64,000 bases of DNA from Parietichytrium sp. I65-24A (lineage: Eukaryota > Sar > Bigyra > Thraustochytrida > Thraustochytriidae), in NCBI GenBank assembly GCA_012862575.1, contig BLSF01000042.1:1-64000 (forward strand). The letters are read 5' to 3'. Shown piece by piece: positions 20,466 to 31,437 of the stretch. The notes under the pieces are model-generated. The model worked only from the letters and a program-made list of their open reading frames with translations. It was not told the DNA's origin and searched no databases. The translations under genes and the position numbers were made by a program. Each line of letters starts with the position of its first letter. Position 1 is the first letter of the stretch.

Positions 20466-21863
20466 ATGGCCGAACTGATGGGCGCGGACCTGTTGGACGA
20501 CGAGTTTGATGCGCCAAATAGTGCGCAGATGCCGCTCAGCTTTGCGCCCCCTCCGCTGCCGCACGGCGATCAGATTCCATACCACGCGTACCAATATGAG
20601 CAACAACACCATCTTGCACAGCAGCATCACAAGCATCATCATCAGCAGCAGCAACACCTTCATGTGCAGCACCCGCAGGTGAACGATGGCTTGTGCAATT
20701 ATGACACGGGGTATCATGGCGCAGCATACCAGGAGGAGCAGATGTACTCGCACTCGGCCTGTCCAACAACGGAGGTCGTCAGTTTCTTGACCGGGATCTT
20801 CGACGAACCCGTGCCTGGCGCTCAGCAACCGTACGAATCGGATTTGAGCTGCGAGCAGGGGTACGATCTAGTTGTCCCGATGAATGGCGAGGCCGTCCAC
20901 CATGGACAGTACTCGGATTGCCTGAGTCCGACGCACTCCGGCGCATTGCAGCTCTCCTTTGCCACTTGCATCAGCCCTTCCAACGAGTCATACTCCAAAA
21001 AGAAAAAATCCAACCGCAAGCGAAAACTGCCCAACACGGCGGATGACCTTGCCAAGATCCCTGTGTTGGAAGGATCCCGTAACCTCCCGCGGTCGATGTC
21101 ACTGTGCAGCATGTCCTCTTCCTCCTCCTCTAGCCAGGACATGGTGGACTATTTCACAAAGTCTATTTACCTCGCCCCGCGCAACTTTGGCCGCCTGGTT
21201 CACGCGCTTGGGGGCGAACTCATCACCGAGAGCGAAAGGACTCTTGTGCGCCTGGCACAACACCAATTTCCGTTCTTCCAACCGATGAGCGAGCTCGTCA
21301 CCAAAGTCGAGCATGACCGCACTTACATCATGTGCGGCAGCATACCGCTGTACGACCGGAGGCGTCATGACATTTTCGCCGATTTGCCGCTTGGGGAAAA
21401 CGAAAAGGCGGCCTGGTGCGACCAAGGCAATGCACACAGTATTCTAGATTCTTCAAGGGAGATCAGGCTGATCCAATCCAACGGAAATCACATAAATCCT
21501 CGCACAATTCAGGTCGCACACGCTCTTGCCGCGCGAGTGTCCAATCTGACTGCAACTGAGTCGCCTGTTGTGAAGTGCTTTTACTTTTCACTCAATCGCC
21601 GCAGTACGCAAAAGAAGAAGCAACGGTCAAGCAGCACTGACCAGGCCAGTTGCTCCCTTGGCTTGCACAAGCACATGTACATGCTCTGCGACCAAACAGT
21701 GGAGAAGAGGCACAATGTCCTGGAGGGCAGCAAAGTTTGGCTTGTGAGGTACTTTGTCAAAGGGAAGGTTGACGAGTCCATCAGGCACTTGGTACAGTTT
21801 GACGAAGACCAGGTTGGCAAGAAGCCAATTCGCGTCCAATCGTGCAAGTCCATGCGTTTGTAA
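20466..21863 (+). CDS. Orphan protein, probably nuclear, His/Gln-rich
   Basis: ATG at 20466 gives 465 aa in a single exon. The first third is low complexity, with a His/Gln run at about residues 45-72. Around residue 177 a basic cluster 'KKKKSNRKRK' looks like a nuclear localisation signal, followed by a run of seven Ser near residue 220. The C-terminal half, from 'DMVDYFTKSIYLAPRNFG' onward, is well ordered in composition and probably a folded domain of 230-240 aa. It ends in a motif-like stretch 'VWLVRYFVKGKVDESIRHLV'. I do not recognise the family. The activator-like N-terminus plus NLS would fit a transcription regulator, but that is inference. Gene upstream is far away; kinesin follows 1.8 kb downstream on the same strand. 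Confidence 0.8.
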   Translation: MAELMGADLLDDEFDAPNSAQMPLSFAPPPLPHGDQIPYHAYQYEQQHHLAQQHHKHHHQQQQHLHVQHPQVNDGLCNYDTGYHGAAYQEEQMYSHSACPTTEVVSFLTGIFDEPVPGAQQPYESDLSCEQGYDLVVPMNGEAVHHGQYSDCLSPTHSGALQLSFATCISPSNESYSKKKKSNRKRKLPNTADDLAKIPVLEGSRNLPRSMSLCSMSSSSSSSQDMVDYFTKSIYLAPRNFGRLVHALGGELITESERTLVRLAQHQFPFFQPMSELVTKVEHDRTYIMCGSIPLYDRRRHDIFADLPLGENEKAAWCDQGNAHSILDSSREIRLIQSNGNHINPRTIQVAHALAARVSNLTATESPVVKCFYFSLNRRSTQKKKQRSSSTDQASCSLGLHKHMYMLCDQTVEKRHNVLEGSKVWLVRYFVKGKVDESIRHLVQFDEDQVGKKPIRVQSCKSMRL

Positions 21864-23647
21864 TCTATGTATTTGTACCATCCATATCGTCTGTTCATCT
21901 ATCTTGCCGCTGGGTGAATTGGTGGAAACATGACGCGCCCAATGTTTCTGATATTACTACAGGCCGTTCACCGAGCTGTTTTTGTTGGCTTCCAGGAGAC
22001 TCGACTCATTTTTACGCTTACGCTTTCGTCCGGAATCCGGCCGCTTTTGGCTCAGCTGCTACTGTGGCTGTACCAGACTTTTCTTTTTGCCCCAGCCTAT
22101 TCACATTCCGCAATCATTCCACGATGTAAAATACATGCCTGTGCCAAAATGTTGGATGCACAGCTTTTCTTTATTCTCTAAATGTAGTATACAAAAAAAA
22201 CCGTCTCGCATAAAAATTTATAATATTTAAAAGAAAGGTATCACCATCTTTCACTCACAGTCCTTCAACTTCGCCGACAGCTCCCGGATTCTTATTCTTC
22301 TCTGTTGAGATCAATAGGTGATGTGAACTCTGCATGTCGCTGTCGCGGGCGAGACAGGCGTTCTGATGAACGGTGCGCTCGGTTGTTTCTTCTTCATCCA
22401 TAACTTGACATACCTTTTTCCAAAAAAACAACTGCAAGTCAAAGCAATCATCTCGACTGTGCATGATTGTGCGCCAAAAAGTACGGACCCAAAAAAATTT
22501 CGTTGCCAAATGGAGAACGAGTTCATTGTTCCGAACTTTGCCTTAGGCTCACTTACAAGCCTCTGCTCCTACGCAATGGCCTAACAAACAGGCAGTAGAT
22601 TTGAATCTCCCAAACATTCCCAAACGCTCCTTCCTGGCCAGTGTATCCCTTCTTCGACCAAAGAAATACCAACTTTCTGAATTCTGAATTTTTCTGAATT
22701 CTGAAGATTTGAAAGAGTCAAAATGAAACGGCCGTCTCCATCACTTGCCATCGTTCGGTTGTGTTCAATCCCTTTTCAATCTTCAAATCTTGATCATCAG
22801 AATTTACAGTCAGTTCAGAAAAGAAAAGTTGATTTGATCTCACTCAGGCAGTCCGAGTCAGTCTGTCACCGCCAATTCCGCGCGAGAGTGTCTTGCAGTG
22901 CATGCGTACGAAGTACTCAGTTCTGCCCCGATGCTCCCAATAAAAAAGAAGAGACTCGAGCGTTGGAGGACGAGGACAGGGTTTGCTTACATGTACACCC
23001 CGTGAGCATGATGCATGTAATGAGAATGCCCATTTGGACTTGTCCAAATTGGAAAGGAGCCAACTTCCGTCTCGTCGAAAGCTGTGGGAATCTCTTTACT
23101 GTGCATACTTTTCGTTTTCCGTTGATTGAATTGTGATGCCATGTGTTCAAAAGTTCAAGTTGGTGATGGTTAGAACGGAAGTTGGTTTCACAGGAGTCTT
23201 CACTCAAACAGTACCGGTGCTCACTGTCTGACCGTGACCGGCGGTAGCTTTAGCTTTAGCTGAGACGACTGAGACGTCGCTGAAATCAACTGTGAAAAAC
23301 AAAAGGCACTGACTGACAGTGAAGTGAGTCCAGGGACAGTGAGTCGCCATCATCGGCTCGTCACTGGTCACTGATGCAAGCTCGAGCCTCGCGAGTCAGC
23401 TGTGCATCGCGCATCTTGTGAGTCCCCTAAAGTTATTTGTGAAAGTCTCCTTTGAATCTCGTGCGGGCAAGGGAACAAAGCGCTGAGGTGTTGCTGCGAG
23501 AGAGCGTTAGTTCGAAAGAGCCTTCGAAACCAACGTTGCCGCGCGGGACGACTGCAGGAGTTAAGATATGGTGAGGCGTGTGGCCCTTGACCGAAGGATT
23601 TAGGAGCGTTCGCTTTGACTGGAACTGGCTGGATTTGAAATCATACG
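21864..23647. other. Intergenic, no gene seen
   Basis: AT-rich 3' flank, then 'tctgaattctgaa' palindromic words at about 22677-22705. A 137-codon frame at 22723-23136 has no domain-like composition. The last part is presumably the kinesin promoter. Confidence 0.5.
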
Positions 23648-25669
23648 ATGGTGGCGACGCACGGGAAGAAGAGACGCGAGTCGACAAAAGGCCAGGCACT
23701 CGTGGAGCGACTGAGGAGAAACCCGAGGCGGTCTTGCACGTTGCAAACGCTGCTCAGCGGGTCGAAAAGGTCTCCGGGAGGCTTGACGCCAAAGAACGAT
23801 GACGTGGATGTTGTGGACGCTTTCATACAGGCGTCTTGTAAAGCTGCTATCGAGCAGCGCAAGAGTGTCGACAACGCCGTGAGGCAATGCGCGATGCCCG
23901 AGCTGGTCACAGCTCAGGAGGCGCCATCAAACGAAAACAGCATTGCCTCAGCAAACGTTAAAAGCCCTCCACATAAAGCTGCCAAGCGCAGCAGAGAGAG
24001 TCCAAATCCTGCATCGGTCACGAGCAATACATCGGACCACGGAGCTGCCAAACGCGAAGATAGCCCTTCCATGACCCAGGCCTCCCGCGGTGGAGAAGAG
24101 AGCCGGTTTTTCTTGGACTTTGAGCAGCTCCAGACAGAGAATTCGGTACTCCGGCAAGAGCGCAACGGCCTTAGCGAGGAGCGGGATCAGCTCAAGCGCA
24201 AACTTCGCGAGAAGGATGCTTTGGAGGCATCTGTACAAGCCCAGATTGCTGCGAGAGCATCTCTCGAGGTCCACATTAAATGGCTAGAATCAAAATACAA
24301 AAATCTCGCAAACGCACAACCGCCGCAAACCTCCGCACAGGACTCGGAGAGACTTGACATGGCTGGAGAAGAAGTATCTGCGCTCCGGCTTGCGCTAAAG
24401 GAAGCACAGCTGTTCTCTAGCAGTCTCCAGCGCGAACGAGATGAACTGCATCTCGCGCTCGGCCGCTCTGACCAGGTCCGCCGTGCACTTCACGAAGAAG
24501 TCATGTCCGCCAGGGGTAACATGCGGGTGTACTGCCGACTTCGCCCGGTTCCAGCGACGGACTTGTCGGGGAGCTTGGTAGATACGTCAGGAGGAGCGAG
24601 TTTCTCGCTTGTAGATGGCAAGCTAGGCGATCGCTGCACTAAACTGCACGTGCGTTCAAACTTTGAGCTCTCTGTGGACGGCAGTAAAACTAAGCAAAAG
24701 TCGTGGGACTTCCAGTTCGATAGAATCTTTCCCGAGGACGTCCAGCAACAGGACGTCTATGACCAGGTCGAAGGTCTAGTTCAAAGCGCGCTTGATGGAT
24801 ACAATGTGTGCATATTTGCCTATGGACAAACGGGGTCCGGTAAGACGCATACCATGACCGGCGATCTCAACGCAAACCCTGGCATTTGTCCTCGCGCGGT
24901 GGATCAGCTTTTTGAAACAAGTGCAGGCACAGCAGCGCAGCCTCCAAAAGCAGGAGCCAAAGTTAAAATTAGCCTGAGCATCTTGGAGATATACAACGAA
25001 AACCTTCGTGACCTCTTGGAGAAGAGCTCCAACGAGTCCACGGAAAACAACGCCCAGATTGGCAACGATGCAGGAAGCAGTAAGGGTGGCCGGGCTCCAA
25101 AGGGGTCCAAAAACAGAGCCTCCAAGCTCTTGATTCGACACGAGTCTTATTCTTCCTCCACATTTGTGGACGGGCTCACCATTGTCCCAGTCTCAGATGC
25201 TTCGCATGCGAAAGCCGTGATCGCTTCTGCCATCAGCGCACGCTCGGTGGCTCGCACCAAAGCAAACGACAAATCTTCTCGGAGTCACTGTGTTGTCACG
25301 TTGTATATCGAAAAAGAACCCAGCACTCCCACAGAAAGCCCTGTAAAGTCAACCATCCATCTCGTTGACTTGGCTGGAAGCGAACGGCTGAGCCACTCCG
25401 GAAGCGGATCAAATCAGCAGCTCTTAAAGGAGCAGTGCGCCATCAACACGAGCCTAACCGCTCTGAAGAACACTCTTCGCGCTCTGGCGAGCCGTCAAGC
25501 GCACATTCCATACCGCGACTCGAAACTGACCTATCTTTTACAGAATGCATGGCAGTCAGCTTCGTGCAAGACACTGATGATATGCACGGTCTCACAAAAT
25601 CCACAGCATCTGCAGGAGTCGATTAACTCGCTCCGGTTCGCAGAGATGGTACTTGAAAACGGTGTCTAG
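23648..25669 (+). CDS. Kinesin-14-type, C-terminal motor kinesin
   Basis: Single exon, 673 aa, ATG at 23648. The N-terminus is basic and Ser-rich (possible microtubule-binding tail). A coiled coil spans roughly residues 155-290, followed by the kinesin-14 neck 'GNMRVYCRLRPVP'. The motor then fills the rest of the protein: P-loop 'GQTGSGKT' at 393-400, switch I 'NDKSSRSH' near 540, switch II 'VDLAGSE' near 574, and 'HIPYRDSKLTYLLQ' near 620. The motor at the C-terminus behind the conserved neck is diagnostic of the minus-end-directed kinesin-14 family (Ncd/KAR3/KIFC). Expected roles are spindle pole focusing and minus-end transport. An insertion of about 40 residues rich in Ser/Asn/Gly lies within the motor near residues 457-495, longer than in typical members. 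Convergent with the Ski2 gene, 258 bp away. Confidence 0.95.
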   Translation: MVATHGKKRRESTKGQALVERLRRNPRRSCTLQTLLSGSKRSPGGLTPKNDDVDVVDAFIQASCKAAIEQRKSVDNAVRQCAMPELVTAQEAPSNENSIASANVKSPPHKAAKRSRESPNPASVTSNTSDHGAAKREDSPSMTQASRGGEESRFFLDFEQLQTENSVLRQERNGLSEERDQLKRKLREKDALEASVQAQIAARASLEVHIKWLESKYKNLANAQPPQTSAQDSERLDMAGEEVSALRLALKEAQLFSSSLQRERDELHLALGRSDQVRRALHEEVMSARGNMRVYCRLRPVPATDLSGSLVDTSGGASFSLVDGKLGDRCTKLHVRSNFELSVDGSKTKQKSWDFQFDRIFPEDVQQQDVYDQVEGLVQSALDGYNVCIFAYGQTGSGKTHTMTGDLNANPGICPRAVDQLFETSAGTAAQPPKAGAKVKISLSILEIYNENLRDLLEKSSNESTENNAQIGNDAGSSKGGRAPKGSKNRASKLLIRHESYSSSTFVDGLTIVPVSDASHAKAVIASAISARSVARTKANDKSSRSHCVVTLYIEKEPSTPTESPVKSTIHLVDLAGSERLSHSGSGSNQQLLKEQCAINTSLTALKNTLRALASRQAHIPYRDSKLTYLLQNAWQSASCKTLMICTVSQNPQHLQESINSLRFAEMVLENGV

Positions 25670-25927
25670 CTAGAATTTTGGGAGAGGACGAGTGGTTGTC
25701 AGTCTGGCTCAAGGTGTTATTGTTCTTTTTTTAAACTCCAAAAACTAATAATCAACTCCACAGTAGATTCAACACTATTTGAATTCGTCTGTGCCTTGCT
25801 TTGTTGGAATCCTCCCAAAAGATGTGCCGCTGCACTTGCTCTCGCAGCGCAGCCAAAAAGATCCATCATCATCTTCTTCTTAGCCAATCGCAAAACGCGT
25901 TCAGCGTCAGATAGAGAGACGCGTATG

Positions 25928-28900
25928 TTAGCTCACGTAAAGTGAAGCAGCAAAAATAATATCGCGCTTGATTAGCTCGGAGGCCTGCTCAAGCTTTTTA
26001 AATAAAGCAGCATCTCCAATTAGTTGCGCCGCATTCCTAACCTCACGACAAGTCTCATCCAAGCGGGTCACCACACGAACGATTGACCCTTCCTCGAGCA
26101 TTGTCAGCTTGCAAATGTCGCGAAACGGCATCCCACGAGCCCACTCGTACACGACCTCCATTAAGCCAAAGTTCAAATTTGTCTCCACGAACGCTGGGTC
26201 CATCTCTACCCGCGCCTGCTTCTGCACGACTTCCAGCTTGGTGGCGATTTGAATCATGCGATCTCGAGCGACCTCCATGTTGGGAGTCAGCAATGGCTCG
26301 TCCTCGCACTTCTTCTCCATCACAAGCGCAGAGCATACAGCTGCACACTCGGCCGGGGACAGCGGGCCAAACACGTCCTCCAGGATCATTTCTGTCAGCA
26401 AGAGCTCGTGGCAAGTGTTTATTTCACATGCGACTCTCCCCTTCAGCTGAACAGCTCGATCCACTCGCGATATGTATCCAAGCCGTTGTAAAACAAACAA
26501 GCGCGCTTTAAAGTCCGGGAAGAGTGCCAAGCTCTCATCGCTAATGCCTTGCTTTGCCTCGTTCAGTTTGCTTGACAAGTTCGAAATTCGCTGTTGACGG
26601 AGGAGATTTGGCTGCAACTTTTGACAGTTGTAGCAACTAAGAGCCCCAAGAGCAGAAAGGGCCTCCTGAGAACCGCGCCACTCCTGGACAAAGTCCAACT
26701 CTCCAATCTTTAGTACCTTGACAGGGTCCAAGAGTTCCAGTTGGCTTGCGCCAATGACAAATTCCAAGTCGCCGCAAGTCCCAGCGCAATGGTTCTTTGA
26801 CACTGGAACAAGATGGGGCTGGACTGCCTCCCCGAAAGATTGAGCTGCTGCAGCTACATCCGAAGAGCTCACAGCCGCCTGCAACGCCAACACGGCGACG
26901 ATGCTAGAAGAGGCAATCGAGTCTTGATACACAAAAATGTCCCCCGCGCGATGCTCATTAAGATCTCCTTCTTGAGAGTCCGAGCCTTCATGATTTCCGG
27001 GGGAGCAGACGAGCACGGGGAAGCGCTTTTGGCTGGACGCAGGCGACGCCAGGACCATTGCAAAAGAGAGGGCAGCGGGCGCCTTGGTGATAAGCAAAAA
27101 CTGTCCCGGGGAGAGCAAGCTTGTTGCACCCTTCTTTCCATGCTTGCCTGACAGTACGCTTGAAACCAAAGGGGACATTACAGACACCAAGTGCCGACGT
27201 ATCTTCTCAAACTCCTCAATGTCACGGCACGGGGTTCCTATTTTGAGCTTGAGAGCCTCTAGCTTCCGCTCCCCCTTCTCGATCATGGACACAATGTCGC
27301 GCCCGCCGATCAGGCGTTGAGTTCCGTACTCTGAAAATGACCGCTTGATCATATCAGCAACAGAGAGCTCCGCCACGCGGAGCAAGCTCAAGATCATTCG
27401 ATACGTGAGGCGAAATTGGGAAGTGAGCTTGGTCGCCGTGCCGGTAAGCATTTGGCTCAGCACGTCCAGAGCTGGAGGGTCTTTGCCCGTGGAGCACGAA
27501 ATGATCACGGTCCCGACCTTGTCCAATCCGCGACGACCTGCGCGGCCGGACATCTGCGTGTACTCGCCGGGAAGCAAGTCGCGAAATTGCATTCCGTCGT
27601 GCTTTCTCAGGCCGTTAAACACCACGCAGCGTGCGGGCATGTTGACGCCGATTGCAAACGTCTCCGTGGCGAAGAGCACCTTGAGGAGGCCGCGAGAAAA
27701 GAGAATTTCCACCACCTCCTTCAGAATCGGGAGCAAGCCGCCGTGGTGCACGCCGATGCCGCGCTTGGTCAGTTCCTGCACGCGAAGCACTTGAGGCAAG
27801 TACTTGTCGGAGCCGTTCAGTCTGGCGATAGCACGGGCAAATACGACATGAATTTTGCTCTTCTCCACGGCCGTCGTCATATTGAGCGAGTCCAGCGCCG
27901 CAGCTCGCTGGTCGCACATCTTCTTGCTGAACGAAAACACCACCACGGGCAGCAGCTCCTGCTTGTCAAAGTACTTTATCATATTGAGCCAGTGCGACCT
28001 CTCCGTCTTCTCATTGAACCCAGCTTTCCGCGCCACCGAGAATTGCTGCTTCTGTTTCTCCTGCTGCTTCTTGCTGGCAGGGTTGAAAGATCCGGTTCCC
28101 GCCTTGGCCTTCTTCTGCTCGTCCTGCAGCTCGTTCTTGAGCGCCTTGCACGCGGTGGCATAGCCTTCCTTGAGCAGCTGTTTATTGGCGTCCAGCACTT
28201 TGTACGGCTTACCGGACGCGAACATAAAGTGTTCCAGCGGAACCGGGCGGCGATCAGTGGAAATGACGTGCACGCGTCTCCGCTTGGTTCTGCCGATCCA
28301 GGACGAGAACTCGTACGTGTTGGGCGTGGTGGCGGACAGGAAGATGAGGTTCACGTGCGCGGGGAGCATGATGATCACCTCCTCCCATACCACGCCGCGC
28401 TCCATGTCGTTAATATAATGCACTTCGTCGAAGATGACCCACTCTATGTCGCGCACCAAATCCGCGCCGCGGTACAGCATCGAGCGCAGGATCTCCGTCG
28501 TCATCACGAGGCAAGACGCCGTGCCATTGATGGTCACGTCGCCCGTGACCAGCCCCACCTCCTCGGCGCGGAACGTTCTGCTAAAGTCGCGGAACTTTTG
28601 GTTCGACAGCGCCTTGATCGGCGACGTGTACACCACCCGAGTGCGGTGCTGCATGGCTAGCGCCACCGCATACTCGGCCACTACCGTCTTCCCTGCGGAT
28701 GTGTGCGCTGCGATGAAGACGGACTCGCCCGCTTCGAGGTGGATGACGGCCTGCTTCTGGAAGTCGTCCAGCTCGAAAGGGAACTGCATCGCCATGCGGG
28801 GAACTACCTGCGCAAAGTTCGACGTGTCCACCGGCGTAGTCACTGCCCACGACTCTGGCGTAGTAGTCAAAGGCGCACCTGTGCGCGGAATGTGAGAGCC

Positions 28901-30340
28901 AGCTGCTGCTGCCACCTGCAAAACGTCGTCAGAGACCACCTTGGCCGTCTCCTCCATCAGACGAGCAAAGTCCTCCTCCAGCGCAGCCACGTCCGAGCCC
29001 ACTCTGTCAAACACGTCCGCGAAAGAAGGTTCCGCGAACGAAGATTCCGCGAACGGATCGGCTCCTTGCCCGAGTGCTGCACCACCACCACCACCACCAC
29101 CGTCAGTGGCAGCTCCACTTGCATCTATTCGGGATCTGCTTCTTCCGCCGCGACCGTTAGCAGCTTCTGCGTCTTCGTAGCGATCCCCACGAGAGTCCGG
29201 CTTGTCTCCCACATTGTCGTCATCGTAATGGTGCGCGTCATCGTCATCGTGATCGTCATCGTCGCTATCCTCGTCATCTTCGTCGTCGAAGAAAGAGTCC
29301 GCAAGGGCCAGGAGTCTCCTCCTATCTTCGGCAATCTTCTTCTGCCGATCGGTGGCTGTGAGGACCGGCTGCGACTGCGACTGCGCGTCATTATGGCTGG
29401 CCCCAGAGAGCGCAGAGAGCGGATCTGCAAACCACTCTTCTTCCTCCGCGGCGTACGCGGCGTACGAGGAGCCGATCCCATCGCCGTCATCGCGCTGCTG
29501 CACAGCGTTCGACGCGGAACGAGAGAGGGCGGCAAAGGACTCTCTCCTGTCGTGCATGCCCGGAGGAACTTTGAGCCGGTGTTTCTCCGAGCCCAGGCCC
29601 GCTCCCAGCGCGAGGATACTCTGGTTGATGGATTCCTCCGAGAGGAGCCCCGCCCTCCGCGAGGAAACCGTCCGCTCTTGCTTCACGTGCGATTGCGCCG
29701 ACGTGGAACCGCCGTCAGTATCGCCGTTATTGTTTTTGTTATTGTTATTGTCGTCCAGGCCGCCGGGGCGGAACGGGGTATTGCCGATTTTCCCGCGCGC
29801 AAAGTGTTTCGACGGCAGTATCTCCGCTTCCTGCTGCGTCCCCACTGCGCGCACGGGCATGTTCATGTCCGCGGCGCGCGTGGGGTCGGTCCAAACGATG
29901 TCGAGAGCCGATTCCAATTGTGCCGCGGACCCCCCCGACGGCGGCTCCACGCTCAGTCCCATCATCAGCTGCTCCTCCTCTCGGGGAATCTGCGCCAGCA
30001 GCTTCTCTCGCGCCCCGCGCGCCAGCAATTCCCCGACGGCGGCCTGGTGCTCGCGCTCGCTACACCCCAGGTCCTCGGGCGCACCCCCGCCGTCTAGCAC
30101 CGGCGCTACCGGAAACCATCGGAGACCCAGCGGGGCGGCACTTTCGGCACCGGCTTCACCGGATTCACCGGATTCACCGGCTCCCTGGCCGCTGGCCGCG
30201 GGAACGAGGTGGAGTTTCCCCGACGCGGTCGCGAGCTCTACGTGGAAAGGGAGCGCGCTCACTGAGGACGCAGCCGAGCCTCCCTCTCGGGGAAACGCGC
30301 TCGCCACCAGCGCCGCGAGTTCTTCCGCGGCCGACTCCAT
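25928..30340 (-). CDS. SKI2: Ski2-type DExH RNA helicase (cytosolic exosome cofactor)
   Basis: Single exon, 1470 aa, ATG at 30340. The first ~500 residues are low complexity, with Asn, Gly and a dense Asp run ('DDEDDEDSDDDDHDDDD'). The helicase core follows: 'FPFELDDFQKQAVIHLE' before motif I 'AHTSAGKT' (545-552), motif Ia 'YTSPIKALSNQKFRDF', motif II DEVH (638-641), motif III 'LSATTPN', and in the second RecA domain 'FAIGVNMPARCVVF' and 'QMSGRAGRRG'. The rRNA-processing-arch region and a C-terminal DSHCT domain (around 'NLNFGLMEVVYEWARG') complete the Ski2/Mtr4 family architecture. The N-terminal 'PESWAV..VDTSNFAQVVPRMAMQFPF' context and the insertion after 'PLEHFMF' favour Ski2 over Mtr4. 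It unwinds RNA and feeds it to the exosome in 3'-5' decay. Divergent from the FtsH-like gene. The disordered acidic N-terminus is longer than usual. Confidence 0.93.
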   Translation of the reverse strand: MESAAEELAALVASAFPREGGSAASSVSALPFHVELATASGKLHLVPAASGQGAGESGESGEAGAESAAPLGLRWFPVAPVLDGGGAPEDLGCSEREHQAAVGELLARGAREKLLAQIPREEEQLMMGLSVEPPSGGSAAQLESALDIVWTDPTRAADMNMPVRAVGTQQEAEILPSKHFARGKIGNTPFRPGGLDDNNNNKNNNGDTDGGSTSAQSHVKQERTVSSRRAGLLSEESINQSILALGAGLGSEKHRLKVPPGMHDRRESFAALSRSASNAVQQRDDGDGIGSSYAAYAAEEEEWFADPLSALSGASHNDAQSQSQPVLTATDRQKKIAEDRRRLLALADSFFDDEDDEDSDDDDHDDDDAHHYDDDNVGDKPDSRGDRYEDAEAANGRGGRSRSRIDASGAATDGGGGGGGAALGQGADPFAESSFAEPSFADVFDRVGSDVAALEEDFARLMEETAKVVSDDVLQVAAAAGSHIPRTGAPLTTTPESWAVTTPVDTSNFAQVVPRMAMQFPFELDDFQKQAVIHLEAGESVFIAAHTSAGKTVVAEYAVALAMQHRTRVVYTSPIKALSNQKFRDFSRTFRAEEVGLVTGDVTINGTASCLVMTTEILRSMLYRGADLVRDIEWVIFDEVHYINDMERGVVWEEVIIMLPAHVNLIFLSATTPNTYEFSSWIGRTKRRRVHVISTDRRPVPLEHFMFASGKPYKVLDANKQLLKEGYATACKALKNELQDEQKKAKAGTGSFNPASKKQQEKQKQQFSVARKAGFNEKTERSHWLNMIKYFDKQELLPVVVFSFSKKMCDQRAAALDSLNMTTAVEKSKIHVVFARAIARLNGSDKYLPQVLRVQELTKRGIGVHHGGLLPILKEVVEILFSRGLLKVLFATETFAIGVNMPARCVVFNGLRKHDGMQFRDLLPGEYTQMSGRAGRRGLDKVGTVIISCSTGKDPPALDVLSQMLTGTATKLTSQFRLTYRMILSLLRVAELSVADMIKRSFSEYGTQRLIGGRDIVSMIEKGERKLEALKLKIGTPCRDIEEFEKIRRHLVSVMSPLVSSVLSGKHGKKGATSLLSPGQFLLITKAPAALSFAMVLASPASSQKRFPVLVCSPGNHEGSDSQEGDLNEHRAGDIFVYQDSIASSSIVAVLALQAAVSSSDVAAAAQSFGEAVQPHLVPVSKNHCAGTCGDLEFVIGASQLELLDPVKVLKIGELDFVQEWRGSQEALSALGALSCYNCQKLQPNLLRQQRISNLSSKLNEAKQGISDESLALFPDFKARLFVLQRLGYISRVDRAVQLKGRVACEINTCHELLLTEMILEDVFGPLSPAECAAVCSALVMEKKCEDEPLLTPNMEVARDRMIQIATKLEVVQKQARVEMDPAFVETNLNFGLMEVVYEWARGMPFRDICKLTMLEEGSIVRVVTRLDETCREVRNAAQLIGDAALFKKLEQASELIKRDIIFAASLYVS

Positions 30341-31437
30341 GTCCGCCCGTCGCCAAACGCCGCCGATGAGAGAGCCGACGCAGATTCCAGACGGAACGAT
30401 GCCGGAACGTTGCCGGAACGTGCTTCGCCAAGCCGCAAGTATGAAGGATGCGCTGTGCGTGTACCACGTACAAAGGGAGTCGAGTCCACGTTCGCTGCAG
30501 CTTAGCTTAGCCTAGCCGCAAGAATATGATGGACGATAAGAACGAATAGTGTTTATATAGCCGCAGCTAGCTCACTGTCCTCGAGGACACCTGTACGTAC
30601 GTACAGCGAGCTCTAGAGCTCTAGAGTAGTACTTTAGAGTGGAAGAACCCCACCCCTGGGGAACCCTTTTGGGTCTCCAGAGGAACAAAATGGAACCATT
30701 GTGCCGAACCAAACTTTTCTATCTTACAAATTAGTACCTTTCTATAAGTGACGCTCTTACCATCTCTCCTAAAAGCACCTAGTTCTTCTCTCTACCAAGC
30801 ATCCACCACGATCCTTACATACTGCTACTGTATCGCCTCGCGGTACTAGTACCCGGCACTACTGAGTAAACGATGGCGTCTTTTTAAATGTGGAAAAAGT
30901 GCACGAGACTGCGGCCAAGAGATGTGCAAAACGTATCCTGGCAGCAATTGTGTTTGGAAAATGATTCAATACCCGTTCTTTGGACGCAGCGCTCTTGGAC
31001 AGCGTGCCAACATCCGCCATATTCGCCATAAGTTATCCGCAATATCCGCAACGGACGAGTGCCATTCTCGCACAGAGATGCACAGAGTCCGGCACGATGA
31101 GAATGAGATTTACCCCCCTTGCACTCTGCACTCTGCACTCCCTGTAGAGTGCCTATAAGAGACCTTAACCTGTGCCAGTTTTATTGCAGATGTCGGGAGG
31201 CCATGAAACGTGAGCCGAGTGAAAGAGAAAGGCACAGAGAGAGAGAGAGAGAGAGGAGTGTGGAGTGCGACAGACCATTACGGTGCGCGCGGCCGCATCG
31301 GAACCGCGCAAAGAACCGCGAAAGGAACCGGGCAAAGAACCGCGCAAAGAAAGAAAGAAAGAAAGAACCGCACAGCGCAGCGCGGTCGTTCCTCGTTCCT
31401 CCTTCCTCGTTCCTTGTTCCTCGTTCCCAATCTCAAC
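30341..31437. promoter_or_regulatory. Divergent intergenic region between Ski2 and FtsH-like genes
   Basis: 1.1 kb with no supported ORF. It contains palindromes gtacgtacgtac at about 30594-30605 and gagctctagagctcta at about 30609-30625, a (GA)n tract at 31239-31257 and a GAAA tract at about 31343-31367, the last two near the FtsH-like start. It probably holds both promoters. Confidence 0.5.

Noticed and set aside
22723-23136. 137-codon ORF as a gene
   Set aside because: No recognisable domain and composition like the flanking non-coding DNA; it includes palindromic intergenic words just upstream.
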